From NCBI GenBank assembly GCA_949743895.1, contig CATJUX010000076.1, forward strand, positions 1 to 30,284: a stretch of DNA of 30,284 nt. Direction: 5' to 3'. Numbering within the stretch: the stretch's first letter is position 1; each line of letters starts with the position of its first letter. Source of the DNA: JANFXS01 sp022791155 (GTDB lineage: Bacteria; Bacillota; Clostridia; Lachnospirales; Anaerotignaceae). The notes below the pieces were generated by a model. That model searched no databases. It saw nothing but the letters and a program-made list of their open reading frames with translations, and had not been told where the DNA came from. Shown here one piece after another: positions 1 through 8,390 of this stretch. The position numbers were made by a program, and so were the translations under genes.

Positions 1-308
1 AATTCCGAATTTTGAACTTAGTATGAACTTGCTGTAAATAAACACTAAATTTTATATACATTTTATTAATTATTGTTTTTTATATTATTAAAAACGCAGT
101 TGATATTTTTCTGCAAAACAAATGCAGAACAACCTGCAATTTGTCTCACATGCCTCACAGACGTATGTTCCATTCAACAAAAGACATTGATCTTCTGTGA
201 AAACCAATGTCTTTATGCATCAAATATTCAAATTGCTGCTCTCATTCAAATCATCAGTTGTCAGAAAGCATTTTCAAAAAACATGTTTCGTTTTTGGCCG
301 CAGAACAT
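1..308. other. rnr 3' flank, no gene seen
   Basis: This AT-rich stretch lies beyond the stop of rnr and reaches the window edge. I see no convincing coding sequence on either strand; open frames here run antisense into rnr and lack ribosome binding sites. It holds one candidate terminator (180-214) and a second small hairpin, TTCTGCA at 109-115 with TGCAGAA at 123-129, which is not followed by a T-run on either strand. In many Firmicutes smpB follows rnr, but no smpB sequence is visible before the edge. Confidence 0.5.
171..214 (-). terminator. candidate terminator of rnr
   Basis: A perfect 10-bp inverted repeat (AAAGACATTG at 180-189, CAATGTCTTT at 205-214) with a 15-nt loop lies about 95 bp past the rnr stop. 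Read on the minus strand, the stem is followed by a TTTTGTTG run. The stem is AT-rich and the T-run short, so this is only a moderate candidate. Confidence 0.4.
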
Positions 309-2444
309 TCACATTTCATCAAAGAATCCAAAATCAATTGTTCTTTGCTCTCTATCGGCCTTAAGAACTTCAACTGTCACTTTTTGGCCAACGTGATAAA
401 CTTTTCCGTGTCTTTGGCCAACAACGCGCATGTTCACATCATCAAATTCATAAAAATCATCTTCAAGACCCGAAAGCGCCACCATTCCTTCAACTGTGTT
501 GTCAAGCTCAATATATATTCCCCAACCAGTCACAGATGATATTATCCCTTTGAATGTTTCACCTATGTGTTCCGACATAAATTCAACCATTTTGAGTTTG
601 TCACATTCTCTTTCAGCGTCATCAGCAAGACGTTCTTTTGACGAAGACTTTTTCGCCACATCGCTCAATATTTTTCCATAGTGCGCCATTCTTTTTTCAT
701 CAAGTCTTCCCTCAATGCTGTCCTTTATTATTCTGTGTATCTGCAAATCGGGGTATCTTCTTATTGGTGATGTAAAATGACAATAATATTTTGCTGCCAA
801 ACCAAAATGCCCAAAGTTTTCATCTTGATAGCGGGCCTGTTTGAGGCTTCTCAATATTATTCTGCTCACAATATGTTCTTCGTCTTTTCCCGAAACACTT
901 TCTATGATCTGCTGTATATCTTTAGAATGAAGCTCATTCTGTCCCTTTATTCTAAAACCGAATGTTCTAAGCAGTTTTTTCATGTCGTTGACTTTTTCAT
1001 CATCTGGGCTTTCATGATTTCTGAAAATGAACGGAACCTGACGCCAGAAAAAGTCTTCAGCAACAGTTTCATTTGCCACAAGCATAAATTCCTCAATGAG
1101 GTTTGTGGCCACATTTCTTTCATACGGCCTTATATCAACAACTTTTCCTCTTTCATCAAGCTCAATTTTAGTTTCCGGAAAATCAAAATTCACACTTCCT
1201 CTTTTTTGACGCTTTCTGTTCAAAATCATACGGAGTTTGTTCATGTCATTCAACATTGGAACAAGGCTTTCATATTGTGAACAAAGTTCACTGTCATTAA
1301 GTTCTATTATACTGTTCACATTGGAATATGTCATGCGCGCATGCGAGTGTATAACGCTTTTGACAATTCTGTGATCAACAACAGTTCCGCTTCTGTCAAT
1401 TTCCATTATGCAGCTCAATGTCAGCCTGTCTTCATCGGGGTTGAGCGAGCATATGCCATTGCTCAACTTGTGAGGTATCATTGGAATGACTCTGTCCACA
1501 AGATAATAACTTGTTCCCCTATTCAAAGCCTCCTCATCTAAAGGCGAACCTTCTGTCACATAATGCGACACATCAGCAATGTGAACTCCAAGCAGAAAAT
1601 TTCCATTCTCTGTTATTTCAACGCTCACAGCGTCATCAAAGTCCTTTGAATCATCACCGTCTATTGTGATTGTCACAATTTCTCTCAAATCCTCGCGGCC
1701 GTCTATTTCAGCTTGTGTTATATCAGTGTGTATCTTGTCCGTCTGGCTATAAACATCATCGCCAAATTCCTGCGGAAGATCAAACTGTCTTATCACCGAA
1801 AGTATGTCAACGCCGGGATCGTCAATATGTCCCAATATCTCTGTTATAACGCCCTCTGGGCTCCTGTTGCCCTCTGGCCGCTTTGTGATTTTGACAACAA
1901 CCTTGTGTCCTGTCACAGCGCCTTTTGTGTTTTCTTTTGAAATAAAAATATCCTGAGGATATTTTTTGTCATCGCATGTCACAAACCCAAAGCCTTTAAG
2001 AAGCTCAAATGTCCCAACAATTTTGTCTGTTCCCTTTTCAAGTATTTTTGTGATTTGCCCCTGAGCATGGCGGCCATTGGAAGCCCCTGAAACAATTCTT
2101 GCCAAAACACGGTCTTTGTGCATGGCTTTCATTGTGTATTCAGCCGGAATAAATATGTCCTCATTTCCGTCATCGGGAACAACAAATCCAAAGCCCTTTG
2201 CCGTTCCTGAAAATGTCCCTGCAACAAAGTTCAATTCTTTGGGGAGCATGATTTTTCCTTTTCTTGTTTCAATGACCTTCCCTTCTTTCAAAAGTTCATC
2301 AACTATGTCATCAAACAAGTGCCGCTCATTTCCCGGAACATCCAAAACAACACAAAGCTCGCCACGTTTAAGCGGAAGATAACCTTCGCTTTTAACATAT
2401 TCAAATATTCTTTCTTTTCGTTCACGCATCAATGAAGTGTCCAT
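309..2444 (-). CDS. rnr: ribonuclease R
   Basis: This is a 3'-5' processive exoribonuclease of the RNase II/RNB family, acting in the cytoplasm on structured RNA and in RNA quality control. The 711-residue product has the normal length and order: an N-terminal winged-helix-like region, two cold-shock/OB domains (about 73-190, with the repeated GFGFV motif at residues 84-88 and 151-155), the RNB catalytic core, and a C-terminal S1 domain beginning near GETFKGIISSVTGWGIYIEL. The RNB signature IDGDDSKDFDDAV (261-273) supplies the four expected metal-binding aspartates (D262, D268, D270, D271), so the enzyme looks active. The downstream motif TSPIRRYPDL is also intact. The ATG has an AAGGCGG ribosome binding site about 8 nt upstream. 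It diverges from purE. In many Firmicutes smpB follows, but that would lie off the left edge. Confidence 0.97.
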   Translation of the reverse strand: MDTSLMRERKERIFEYVKSEGYLPLKRGELCVVLDVPGNERHLFDDIVDELLKEGKVIETRKGKIMLPKELNFVAGTFSGTAKGFGFVVPDDGNEDIFIPAEYTMKAMHKDRVLARIVSGASNGRHAQGQITKILEKGTDKIVGTFELLKGFGFVTCDDKKYPQDIFISKENTKGAVTGHKVVVKITKRPEGNRSPEGVITEILGHIDDPGVDILSVIRQFDLPQEFGDDVYSQTDKIHTDITQAEIDGREDLREIVTITIDGDDSKDFDDAVSVEITENGNFLLGVHIADVSHYVTEGSPLDEEALNRGTSYYLVDRVIPMIPHKLSNGICSLNPDEDRLTLSCIMEIDRSGTVVDHRIVKSVIHSHARMTYSNVNSIIELNDSELCSQYESLVPMLNDMNKLRMILNRKRQKRGSVNFDFPETKIELDERGKVVDIRPYERNVATNLIEEFMLVANETVAEDFFWRQVPFIFRNHESPDDEKVNDMKKLLRTFGFRIKGQNELHSKDIQQIIESVSGKDEEHIVSRIILRSLKQARYQDENFGHFGLAAKYYCHFTSPIRRYPDLQIHRIIKDSIEGRLDEKRMAHYGKILSDVAKKSSSKERLADDAERECDKLKMVEFMSEHIGETFKGIISSVTGWGIYIELDNTVEGMVALSGLEDDFYEFDDVNMRVVGQRHGKVYHVGQKVTVEVLKADREQRTIDFGFFDEM

Positions 2445-2615
2445 AAGCTCACCGCCTTATAGTTTATTAAAACATTAATACATTCAGTTGACAATGTCAT
2501 TCACACTTTTTGTGCAAATAGTTTTTAACATATCAAATTCAGCCTTATGCAAAATTGCAAATATAACCAACACAATTTTAACATATTTTGACTTGAAATG
2601 AGTCTCCATTTAACA

Positions 2616-2624
2616 ATTATACCA
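2616..2624 (-). promoter_or_regulatory. possible extended -10 promoter of rnr
   Basis: On the minus strand this reads TGGTATAAT, an extended -10 element (TGN plus TATAAT), about 170 bp before the rnr start. No good -35 hexamer sits at 17 bp, which is tolerated by extended -10 promoters. It would give rnr a leader of about 165 nt. Confidence 0.35.
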
Positions 2625-2712
2625 CAAAACACGCTTTATAACTCCAAAATTCTTTCCTTATTCTCAAATTCATGATAATATTACATAAAATATAATGCGA
2701 GGTGATGAAATC

Positions 2713-3234
2713 ATGAAACCATCAGTTGGAATAATAATGGGCAGTGACAGCGACCTTCCTGTGATGAGCGAAGCCGCCAAAATTTTGGACAAACTCGGCA
2801 TATGTTATGAGCTGACAATTGTTTCGGCCCACAGAACTCCCGACAGAATGTATGACTATGCAAAAGCCGCTCACAAGCGTGGAATAAAAGTTATCATTGC
2901 TGGCGCTGGAGGTGCAGCCCATCTTCCGGGAATGACAGCCGCGCTGACATCAATCCCCGTTATAGGCGTTCCTGTCAAAACGTCAACATTGAGCGGCATT
3001 GACTCACTCTATTCAATATGTCAAATGCCACCAGGAATTCCTGTGGCAACAGTTGCCATAAACGGAGCGCAAAATGCCGGAATACTTGCGGCTCAAATTT
3101 TGGCCGCAAGTGATAGCAGCATTTATGAGAGCATAGAAAAATTCAAATCAGAGCTCAAAGAAACTGTCGAAAACAAAGCATCAAGCCTTGAAGACATAAA
3201 ATATGAGCAATATATAAAAAACATGTCAAAGTGA
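2713..3234 (+). CDS. purE: N5-carboxyaminoimidazole ribonucleotide mutase (PurE)
   Basis: PurE interconverts N5-CAIR and CAIR in de novo purine synthesis. The 173-residue protein has normal class I PurE length and motifs: the N-terminal MGSDSDLPVM phosphate-binding loop, SAHRTPDRM, and AGAGGAAHLPGM followed by a conserved TLSGIDSLYSI segment. I chose the ATG at 2713 because AGGTGA (2700-2705) sits 7 nt before it; an in-frame ATG at 2695 lies upstream of that ribosome binding site and has none of its own. A TATAAT at 2691-2696 is too close to the start to be trusted as a promoter. The gene stands alone: no purK, purC or other pur genes flank it, and it ends in its own terminator, so it is monocistronic here. 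Class I versus class II assignment rests on overall similarity only. Confidence 0.96.
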   Translation: MKPSVGIIMGSDSDLPVMSEAAKILDKLGICYELTIVSAHRTPDRMYDYAKAAHKRGIKVIIAGAGGAAHLPGMTAALTSIPVIGVPVKTSTLSGIDSLYSICQMPPGIPVATVAINGAQNAGILAAQILAASDSSIYESIEKFKSELKETVENKASSLEDIKYEQYIKNMSK

Positions 3235-3240
3235 ATGCCA

Positions 3241-3286
3241 AAAAGCCTTTCAAAAAATTGATGATGAAAGGCTTTTTTGTTTTTTC
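3241..3286 (+). terminator. rho-independent terminator of purE
   Basis: A perfect 12-bp stem (AAAAGCCTTTCA at 3241-3252, TGAAAGGCTTTT at 3265-3276) with a 12-nt loop is followed by a T-rich tract to about 3286. It begins 7 bp after the purE stop codon. Confidence 0.92.
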
Positions 3287-3452
3287 GTTTGATAACAGTC
3301 TTGAAAAAATCAAAATTTTTTGTTAAGGGAATTGTTTTTCATTCGCCATTTCAAAACAATCACATGAATGTTGGCTTAAACAACACTTTGATTCACATTT
3401 TTATGATTTCAGTTTTCCAATTCATTTTCAAAATTTTCATGCCAAAAAATGC

Positions 3453-3501
3453 AACTAATTGCGCAAATGTGTTAAAACCTGTCACTTTCCGGCAATTAGT
3501 T
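3453..3501 (-). terminator. possible terminator overlapping the VWA gene stop
   Basis: A perfect 10-bp inverted repeat (AACTAATTGC at 3453-3462, GCAATTAGTT at 3492-3501) encloses 29 nt that contain the stop codon of the VWA gene. On the minus strand it is followed, after GCA, by six Ts. The long loop and AT-rich stem make this a weak candidate; it could instead be a chance repeat. Confidence 0.35.
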
Positions 3502-4678
3502 TTTTTAATGCCTTTTCCAAATTGCTCACTGTCAAAGGATACATGTCAAACTCATTGTCTATTATGTTATAAGTTTCTCTCCAAAATGATGAGCGCCAGC
3601 CCAAATCCACAATTGGGTTAAGCCAAACTATGTTCTCATATTTGTTTTGAAAGCGCTTGAGCCATTCCATGCCTGTCACCTCAGTGCGCGCACCATAGCT
3701 ATAGTAGCTGCGCCCCAAAAGTTCACTGGGATCCATTGATGCATCACCAACAATTATAACTTTATAGTCACCGCTTATATTTTTCAAAATCCATTCAGTG
3801 TCTATCCATTCCCCTGGAATGCAATATGGTGTTGTGTATAATTTTGAATATATGCAGTTATGAAAATAAAAAACTTTTAGATCCTTAAAATGGCTTGATT
3901 TCCTTGCCGCCTGAAAAAGCGCTCCACAAAGATTGCTGTAATAATCCATGGAACCGCCACTGTCCATCAGCAAAAGCACTTTGACAGTGTTCTGACGCGG
4001 CCTGTCATAAACCACTTTCAGGTTTCCCGCATTCGAGCATGTCTCGTCAATTGTTCCATCAATGTCAAGTTCTGTTTTTGGCGCATCAACACGGCTTGAA
4101 AATTGTCTCAGCCTTCTGAATGCCATTTGGAACTGCCTTGTGTCAAGAACTGTGTCGTTTCTGAAATCCTTGAAACTGCGCTCGCTGGCAACCTGCATCG
4201 CCCGGCGCCGCATGCTTTTTCCCCCAACCCTTATGCCATTTGAAGCATTGCCAGAATTGCCAAAAACAGACATTCCGCCTGTGCCTATCCAATATTTCCC
4301 GCCATTATGTTCGCTGTCCTGCTCCTGAAGCCTCTCAAGAAGCATTTTTTGTATTTCCTCATGGCTAAGGCCAAGGTTATATTCATCTTGCTGTTTATCA
4401 TAGTTGTCTTTTTTCTCTTTTGGATTGTTGAGCCAATCCATAAGTTCTTTTGGCATCTCTTCAAAATATTTTATATCCTTGAAAAATTCAAGAAACGCTC
4501 CATCAAACTTGTCAAATTCCGTCTCACTCTTAACCAAAACACTTTTGGCCAAATAATAGAATGAAGTGAAGCTGGAGTATGCAAGCCCTTTGTCAAGGGC
4601 CTCCATGAGAGTGAGCCATTCATTGAGCGAAACTTTAAGCCCTTTTGCTCTCAGCAGATAAAAAAACGCTGTAAACAT
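3482..4678 (-). CDS. VWA-domain protein paired with MoxR ATPase (CoxE-like)
   Basis: The 398-residue protein has a charged, helical N-terminal part and a C-terminal von Willebrand A domain with a metal-ion-dependent adhesion motif, DSGGSM, at about residues 239-244. The domain continues through KVIIVGDASMDPSELLG. No signal peptide is obvious, so it is probably cytoplasmic. Its position 16 bp downstream of a MoxR-type AAA+ ATPase is the classic MoxR-VWA arrangement, in which ATPase and VWA protein are thought to act together as a chaperone that inserts cofactors or remodels a client. Which client is unknown, as no cofactor enzyme is adjacent. The start is ATG 4678, with AAGGGG 8 nt upstream; an in-frame GTG at 4687 abuts that site and is less likely. 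The family resembles CoxE-like/COG3552 proteins by context and motif, not by a search. Confidence 0.85.
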   Translation of the reverse strand: MFTAFFYLLRAKGLKVSLNEWLTLMEALDKGLAYSSFTSFYYLAKSVLVKSETEFDKFDGAFLEFFKDIKYFEEMPKELMDWLNNPKEKKDNYDKQQDEYNLGLSHEEIQKMLLERLQEQDSEHNGGKYWIGTGGMSVFGNSGNASNGIRVGGKSMRRRAMQVASERSFKDFRNDTVLDTRQFQMAFRRLRQFSSRVDAPKTELDIDGTIDETCSNAGNLKVVYDRPRQNTVKVLLLMDSGGSMDYYSNLCGALFQAARKSSHFKDLKVFYFHNCIYSKLYTTPYCIPGEWIDTEWILKNISGDYKVIIVGDASMDPSELLGRSYYSYGARTEVTGMEWLKRFQNKYENIVWLNPIVDLGWRSSFWRETYNIIDNEFDMYPLTVSNLEKALKKLIAGK

Positions 4679-4694
4679 GGCTTTCACCCCTTAA

Positions 4695-5525
4695 TTAATA
4701 TTTGAATCTCCTTTTCGTTCTCTCAAGAGTTTCCAAATCCTCATTTTTCTTCAGCAAAACTCCTGCAAACGGCACTTCCTTTTTTATAACATCGGGTGAA
4801 ACGCCGCCTATCTCCAGCGCCTGTATCCAGTCAATAACCTCTGATGTGCTTGGCTTTTTCTGTATGTCCATATCTCTTATCCAATAAAATGTCTCCATAA
4901 CATGAGAAACAAGTTTTTCGTCAAGTTTGTCAAAATGGACTTTGACAATTTCTTCCATAAGTTCACGTGATGGGAATTCAATATAGTGGAATATGCATCT
5001 TCTCAAAAAAGCGTCTGGAAGCTCTTTTTCGGCATTTGAAGTGATTATGACAATTGGTCTTTGTTTTGCTTTAACAGTTCTTTTTGTCTCAGGGATATAG
5101 AACTCCATTTTGTCAAGCTCCCAAAGAAGATCGTTTGGGAACTCCAAATCGGCCTTGTCTATCTCGTCAATAAGAAGAATCACTTGGCTGTCTGAATTGA
5201 ATGCTTCACCCAGTTTGCCCAATTTAACATATTTTTCAATGTCGTCAACGCCCTCGCCGCCAAATTGGCTGTCATAAAGCCTTTGAACAACGTCATAAAC
5301 ATACAAACCATCTTGGGCCTTTGTTGTCGATTTTATATTCCATATTATAAGTTCTTTGTTGAGTGCTTTGCTTATTGCTTCAGCAAGCATTGTCTTTCCT
5401 GTTCCCGGTTCTCCCTTTATCAAAAGAGGTTTTTCGAGAGCCATTGCAATGTTGACAGAACGCATAAGCTGTTCACTGGCCACATAATTTTTGCTTCCTT
5501 TGAAATGCTCTTTTTCGTTTATCAT
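4695..5525 (-). CDS. MoxR-family AAA+ ATPase
   Basis: The 276-residue ATPase carries a Walker A motif GEPGTGKT (38-45), Walker B VILLIDEIDKAD (115-126) and a sensor region ITSNAEKELPDAFLRRC (161-177) with an arginine finger candidate. This order and spacing match MoxR-type AAA+ proteins, which hydrolyse ATP to remodel partner proteins together with a VWA protein. The following gene in the operon, 16 bp away, encodes just such a protein, so the two very probably form a functional pair. It is cytoplasmic and slightly shorter than typical 300-residue MoxR proteins. GGAGGA lies 7 nt before the ATG. No known metal or cofactor enzyme lies next to the pair. Confidence 0.93.
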   Translation of the reverse strand: MINEKEHFKGSKNYVASEQLMRSVNIAMALEKPLLIKGEPGTGKTMLAEAISKALNKELIIWNIKSTTKAQDGLYVYDVVQRLYDSQFGGEGVDDIEKYVKLGKLGEAFNSDSQVILLIDEIDKADLEFPNDLLWELDKMEFYIPETKRTVKAKQRPIVIITSNAEKELPDAFLRRCIFHYIEFPSRELMEEIVKVHFDKLDEKLVSHVMETFYWIRDMDIQKKPSTSEVIDWIQALEIGGVSPDVIKKEVPFAGVLLKKNEDLETLERTKRRFKY

Positions 5526-5626
5526 TTATAAATCCTCCAAAAAATTGAAATATAAAAATTATTTTATCATAATCAGCTAAAAACTTCCACAAAAAAGCCA
5601 ACAAACCATATCAAAATAATCCAAAT

Positions 5627-5673
5627 GCCAAAACAGCTGGCTTCGCGGCACGAACCGCTCAAGCCAGCTGTTT
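5627..5673 (-). terminator. terminator of the GHL10-like gene
   Basis: A perfect 13-bp inverted repeat (AAACAGCTGGCTT at 5631-5643, AAGCCAGCTGTTT at 5661-5673) begins 6 bp after the stop codon of the secreted glycosidase-like gene. Within the loop, GCGG and CCGC can add a further inner stem. On the minus strand it ends in TTTTGG, so the T-run is short, but the stem is strong. Confidence 0.75.
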
Positions 5674-5678
5674 AAATG

Positions 5679-7265
5679 TCAATCAACATATCCCGAAAGT
5701 GTTATTATGCCAATCATATTCAAGCTTTCGCTCCATGCCACTCCAAAATCAACGGCTTTAGCAATGTCTCTCAGTTTATAGAAATTGTTGCCCTCAATGT
5801 TGTATGATTCACATTCAACAAGTTTTCCGTCAATATAAAGAGAGGCTATTGAAGCTGTTGGCGTTTTTTCACTTCCATTTCCCGGAAGCAATTCTCCTCC
5901 CGCCACTGCATAGTTTTTGCCTGTCAAAATGTTTATTGATTGTTTTGATTCATCCCACACAGTGTCGAATTGTTTGTCAGTATTGTTTATGGCATATGCT
6001 ATGTCTCTCAGCTTAAAATAGTTATAACCATCAATGTTATATGCCTCAAAAGTTTTTTCAACGCCATTGACCATCACTGAAGACTTTGTTGACTTTGCAG
6101 TTTTTGCTTTTATCAAAGGAAGGTTCTGAACAGGGGGTTTTGTTGTCTGTGGTTTTTCATCGGCCAAATACACTTTTTTCAAGCTTTCACGGGCATCTTT
6201 CCGGTTGTTGATTATATCCTTTGAGCTGTAATATATGTTTCCTGATACATTTTCATATTCTTTGCAAATTTTCAAATGCTCGCCTATTTCTTCAGCAATA
6301 ACATCTTTATAAAGCCCTTCTCCAATATAAAGCTTGACGTCTGTGCCTTCAACCTGCCTGTTCCACCATTTCACCACATTTTCATATGGCGCAAGAGAGT
6401 GAGACATTTCCCAATATATTTGAGGAACAACATAATCAATCCATTCGTTTCTGATCCACTCAAGTGTGTCAGCATATCCGTTGTAATATGTTTCAGAGCC
6501 TCTAAATTCCACTGTGTTTTTATATATTCCCGCCGGACTCACTCCAAAAACAACATCAGGATAGTCATCAACAACTTTCCCAACTTTTTTAATCAGGCTG
6601 TTTATATCCTGCCGCCTTTGATCGGCTTCAGCGCCATCACCATCGCCTTCTGAAAGCGGATAGTTATATGGATAAAAATAATCGTCAAAGTGTATTCCGT
6701 CAACGTCATAGTTTTCAACAATCTCTTTGACTGTGTCGCATATAAAATTTTGAACTTCATCCAATGCCGGATTAAGATATAGCGCGTTGTTATATGTGAT
6801 AATCCACTCGGGGTGCTCTTTTGCCGAGTTTCCATCAGCCAAAACGCTCAAATCAACCCCAGAAGTTGTAACCCTGTAAGGATTCAACCATGCATGAATT
6901 TTAATGCCTTTTTTGTGCGCCTCCTCAACCATATATTCCAGAGGATCATATCCCGGATCTGCCCCTGCTTTTCCCGTAAGCACATCACTGAAAGGGTTCA
7001 TTTGAGATTTATATAAGGCGTCATTTTTTGGCCTAACTTGAACTATGACAGTGTTTATGCCTGCCGCTTTATAGCTGTCAAGCTTTGATGAGAATTCAGC
7101 TTTTTGCGCCGAAGCATTTCCAACTGATGACGACGATGGAAAATCAATGTTGTATACGCTTGCAACCCAAACACCTCTCATTTCATCTTCCGCTGCTTGG
7201 GCCTGAACTGTCAAAGTTCCAAAAATCATTGAAACAGCAACCACCAAACCAATCAATTTTTTCAT
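5679..7265 (-). CDS. secreted GHL10-type (DUF187) glycosidase-like protein with stalk repeats
   Basis: The 528-residue protein starts with a signal peptide (MKK, hydrophobic core, likely cleavage after AQA at about 24), so it is exported. Residues about 28-330 resemble the glycosyl-hydrolase-like GHL10/DUF187 TIM-barrel family: MRGVWVASVYNIDFP, INTVIVQVRPKNDALY, IKIHAWLNPYR and VDGIHFDDYFYPY (188-200), whose acidic residues are plausible catalytic or binding positions. Family members are linked to cell-wall or polysaccharide processing, but the substrate here is unknown. The C-terminal part has two copies of a repeat ending in KLRDIA (near residues 427-433 and 507-513), typical of the clostridial Cu-amine-oxidase N-terminal-like 'stalk' domain, which may bind the cell surface. 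AAGGAG precedes the ATG by 9 nt. It has its own promoter and terminator, so it is monocistronic. Confidence 0.9.
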   Translation of the reverse strand: MKKLIGLVVAVSMIFGTLTVQAQAAEDEMRGVWVASVYNIDFPSSSSVGNASAQKAEFSSKLDSYKAAGINTVIVQVRPKNDALYKSQMNPFSDVLTGKAGADPGYDPLEYMVEEAHKKGIKIHAWLNPYRVTTSGVDLSVLADGNSAKEHPEWIITYNNALYLNPALDEVQNFICDTVKEIVENYDVDGIHFDDYFYPYNYPLSEGDGDGAEADQRRQDINSLIKKVGKVVDDYPDVVFGVSPAGIYKNTVEFRGSETYYNGYADTLEWIRNEWIDYVVPQIYWEMSHSLAPYENVVKWWNRQVEGTDVKLYIGEGLYKDVIAEEIGEHLKICKEYENVSGNIYYSSKDIINNRKDARESLKKVYLADEKPQTTKPPVQNLPLIKAKTAKSTKSSVMVNGVEKTFEAYNIDGYNYFKLRDIAYAINNTDKQFDTVWDESKQSINILTGKNYAVAGGELLPGNGSEKTPTASIASLYIDGKLVECESYNIEGNNFYKLRDIAKAVDFGVAWSESLNMIGIITLSGYVD

Positions 7266-7303
7266 GTTATTATTCTCCTTAGCATTAAATTCATTTAAAT
7301 GTA

Positions 7304-7332
7304 ATTATACGTACTTTTTCATTTAATTTCAA
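7304..7332 (-). promoter_or_regulatory. sigma-A-type promoter of the GHL10-like gene
   Basis: On the minus strand TTGAAA (7327-7332) and TATAAT (7304-7309) are separated by exactly 17 bp. The -10 lies about 40 bp before the start codon, leaving a leader of about 30 nt. Confidence 0.7.
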
Positions 7333-7441
7333 TGGAATATAAATGGAAATTCAATTTATTTCAGTCTTTTTGAAAATGCCATGTTGGCACATATAACTAA
7401 GCATTGTTTCAAGCGCTTTCGCTCATCCCAATTTGGCGTCA

Positions 7442-7469
7442 TTGACAACTTTGTTCTTTTTTATATAAT
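7442..7469 (+). promoter_or_regulatory. consensus sigma-A promoter of the small membrane protein gene
   Basis: TTGACA (7442-7447) and TATAAT (7464-7469) are both perfect consensus hexamers, with a 16-bp spacer. The -10 lies 32 bp before the ATG at 7502, which predicts a leader of about 25 nt and strong constitutive expression. Confidence 0.8.
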
Positions 7470-7501
7470 TGTATTATATCAAAAACAAAGGGGGCTTGTA
7501 T

Positions 7502-7909
7502 ATGATTGGTTTTTTAAGAGCGGCAGCACTTTGGAGCTTGGGCCTCATCACGGCATTGGCTCTAAACAAAATTGAACTCAATTCACTTCCGGCAGATGAA
7601 ACCAGCCAATTTGATCTAAAAGATATAAAAACAGCAAAAAAACATTTTTTGGCAACATATGTTCTGAACATGTCTGCACTTGCCGCTGCAACTTTCACAT
7701 CTGTTTCTTTCATTGTGTGGATATTGTTTATAGGATGCGGAATGTTGTTTGCTCCAGTTTTTTACAATGTGTTTTATGTTTGCATGCCCAAAACCAAAGA
7801 AAGCGCCACACGGCTTATGCTCACAATAACTTCTGTTGCAAACATCGTTTTAATAGCATATAGTCTCATATACATTTATTTTGGCTACATAAATAAGCCA
7901 TTCATGTAA
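7502..7909 (+). CDS. small four-helix membrane protein, unknown function
   Basis: I do not recognise this 135-residue protein. It has about four hydrophobic segments: residues about 5-22, 50-68, 70-95 and 105-128. Between the first and second is a soluble, charged stretch (about 23-47). There are no obvious catalytic motifs. The start at ATG 7502 is chosen because AAAGGGGG (7487-7494) sits 7 nt upstream and a consensus promoter ends at 7469; a longer frame opening with TTG at 7469 would begin inside the -10 hexamer. Despite the very strong promoter the gene appears to be alone, between two genes on the other strand. Small integral membrane proteins of this type in clostridia are usually annotated as hypothetical. 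Confidence 0.78.
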   Translation: MIGFLRAAALWSLGLITALALNKIELNSLPADETSQFDLKDIKTAKKHFLATYVLNMSALAAATFTSVSFIVWILFIGCGMLFAPVFYNVFYVCMPKTKESATRLMLTITSVANIVLIAYSLIYIYFGYINKPFM

Positions 7910-7980
7910 ATATCTAAAACATAATTTCTCAATCACAATCCATTTTATATCCAATCAATTTTTATATTAAAAAAATTAAA

Positions 7981-8051
7981 CGGGAATGTTCTTAGATTCT
8001 TTCTCAAAATATTGTTTCCAACATTCGATGAAAGAATCTAAAGCATTCCCG
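7981..8051 (-). terminator. long imperfect hairpin, probable terminator of the 84-residue gene
   Basis: The arms 7981-8003 and 8030-8051 pair over an outer CGGGAATG/CATTCCCG stem and an inner TTAGATTCTTTC/GAAAGAATCTAA stem, separated by a small internal loop (TTC against AG). The hairpin loop is 26 nt. Read on the minus strand, it is followed by TTTAATTTTTTT, as expected of a terminator for the gene at 8136-8390. On the plus strand no T-run follows. It is unusually long for a terminator. Confidence 0.6.
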
Positions 8052-8135
8052 GGATCATAAAAATTTCTTCCACATTCCTCACTACTTGCTAAAACAGATT
8101 AATTCAAGAGACATTGTTTCAATCAGTCATTTCAA

Positions 8136-8390
8136 TCAACTTATAAGTTCATCAATTATTTCGGCCATTGCAAAAGGAGTGACTGTGTTGTCAGCTAATG
8201 TTTTAATAAGATCCAAAATTTCATCTTTAGTCTCAAAAATATATTTGACACTGCTTTCGTCGACAACCGAGTCGTTTTGAACTTTTTCTGCTTTTATTCC
8301 ATAAAAGCCATCATCTTCTAAGACATAATAATTTATGCAGAAGTTATTATGTTCATCAAACACGAGTCTTGCCTCAAGCGCACTATACAC
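8136..8390 (-). CDS. 84-residue acidic protein, possibly DUF6514 family
   Basis: The short, acidic, soluble protein has no signal peptide or membrane segment. Its pattern, a central VLEDDGFYGIKAEKV strand segment followed by a C-terminal helix and DNTVTPFAMAEIIDELIS, recalls the small clostridial family DUF6514, where a conserved VTP motif near the end is common; I recall this from family knowledge and cannot verify it. The start is a GTG at 8388-8390 with AGGGAGG about 7 nt upstream, an excellent ribosome binding site that supports real translation. It stands between a convergent membrane-protein gene and hflX on the same strand, about 160 bp from the hflX stop, and ends in a long hairpin. 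No function can be assigned. Confidence 0.75.
   Translation of the reverse strand: MYSALEARLVFDEHNNFCINYYVLEDDGFYGIKAEKVQNDSVVDESSVKYIFETKDEILDLIKTLADNTVTPFAMAEIIDELIS

Noticed and set aside
109..129. Second terminator for rnr
   Set aside because: The 7-bp hairpin is followed by As rather than Ts on the minus strand.
73..539. Open frames on the plus strand over the rnr 3' end and flank
   Set aside because: They run antisense to rnr or across its terminator, have low-complexity composition and no ribosome binding site.
777..1280. Antisense open frames within rnr, addA, GHL10-like, ABC genes and panB
   Set aside because: They arise from codon bias of the true genes on the other strand and have no independent ribosome binding sites or recognisable products.
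2695..2712. Earlier in-frame ATG for purE
   Set aside because: It lies upstream of the AGGTGA ribosome binding site, which serves the ATG at 2713, and itself has no site.
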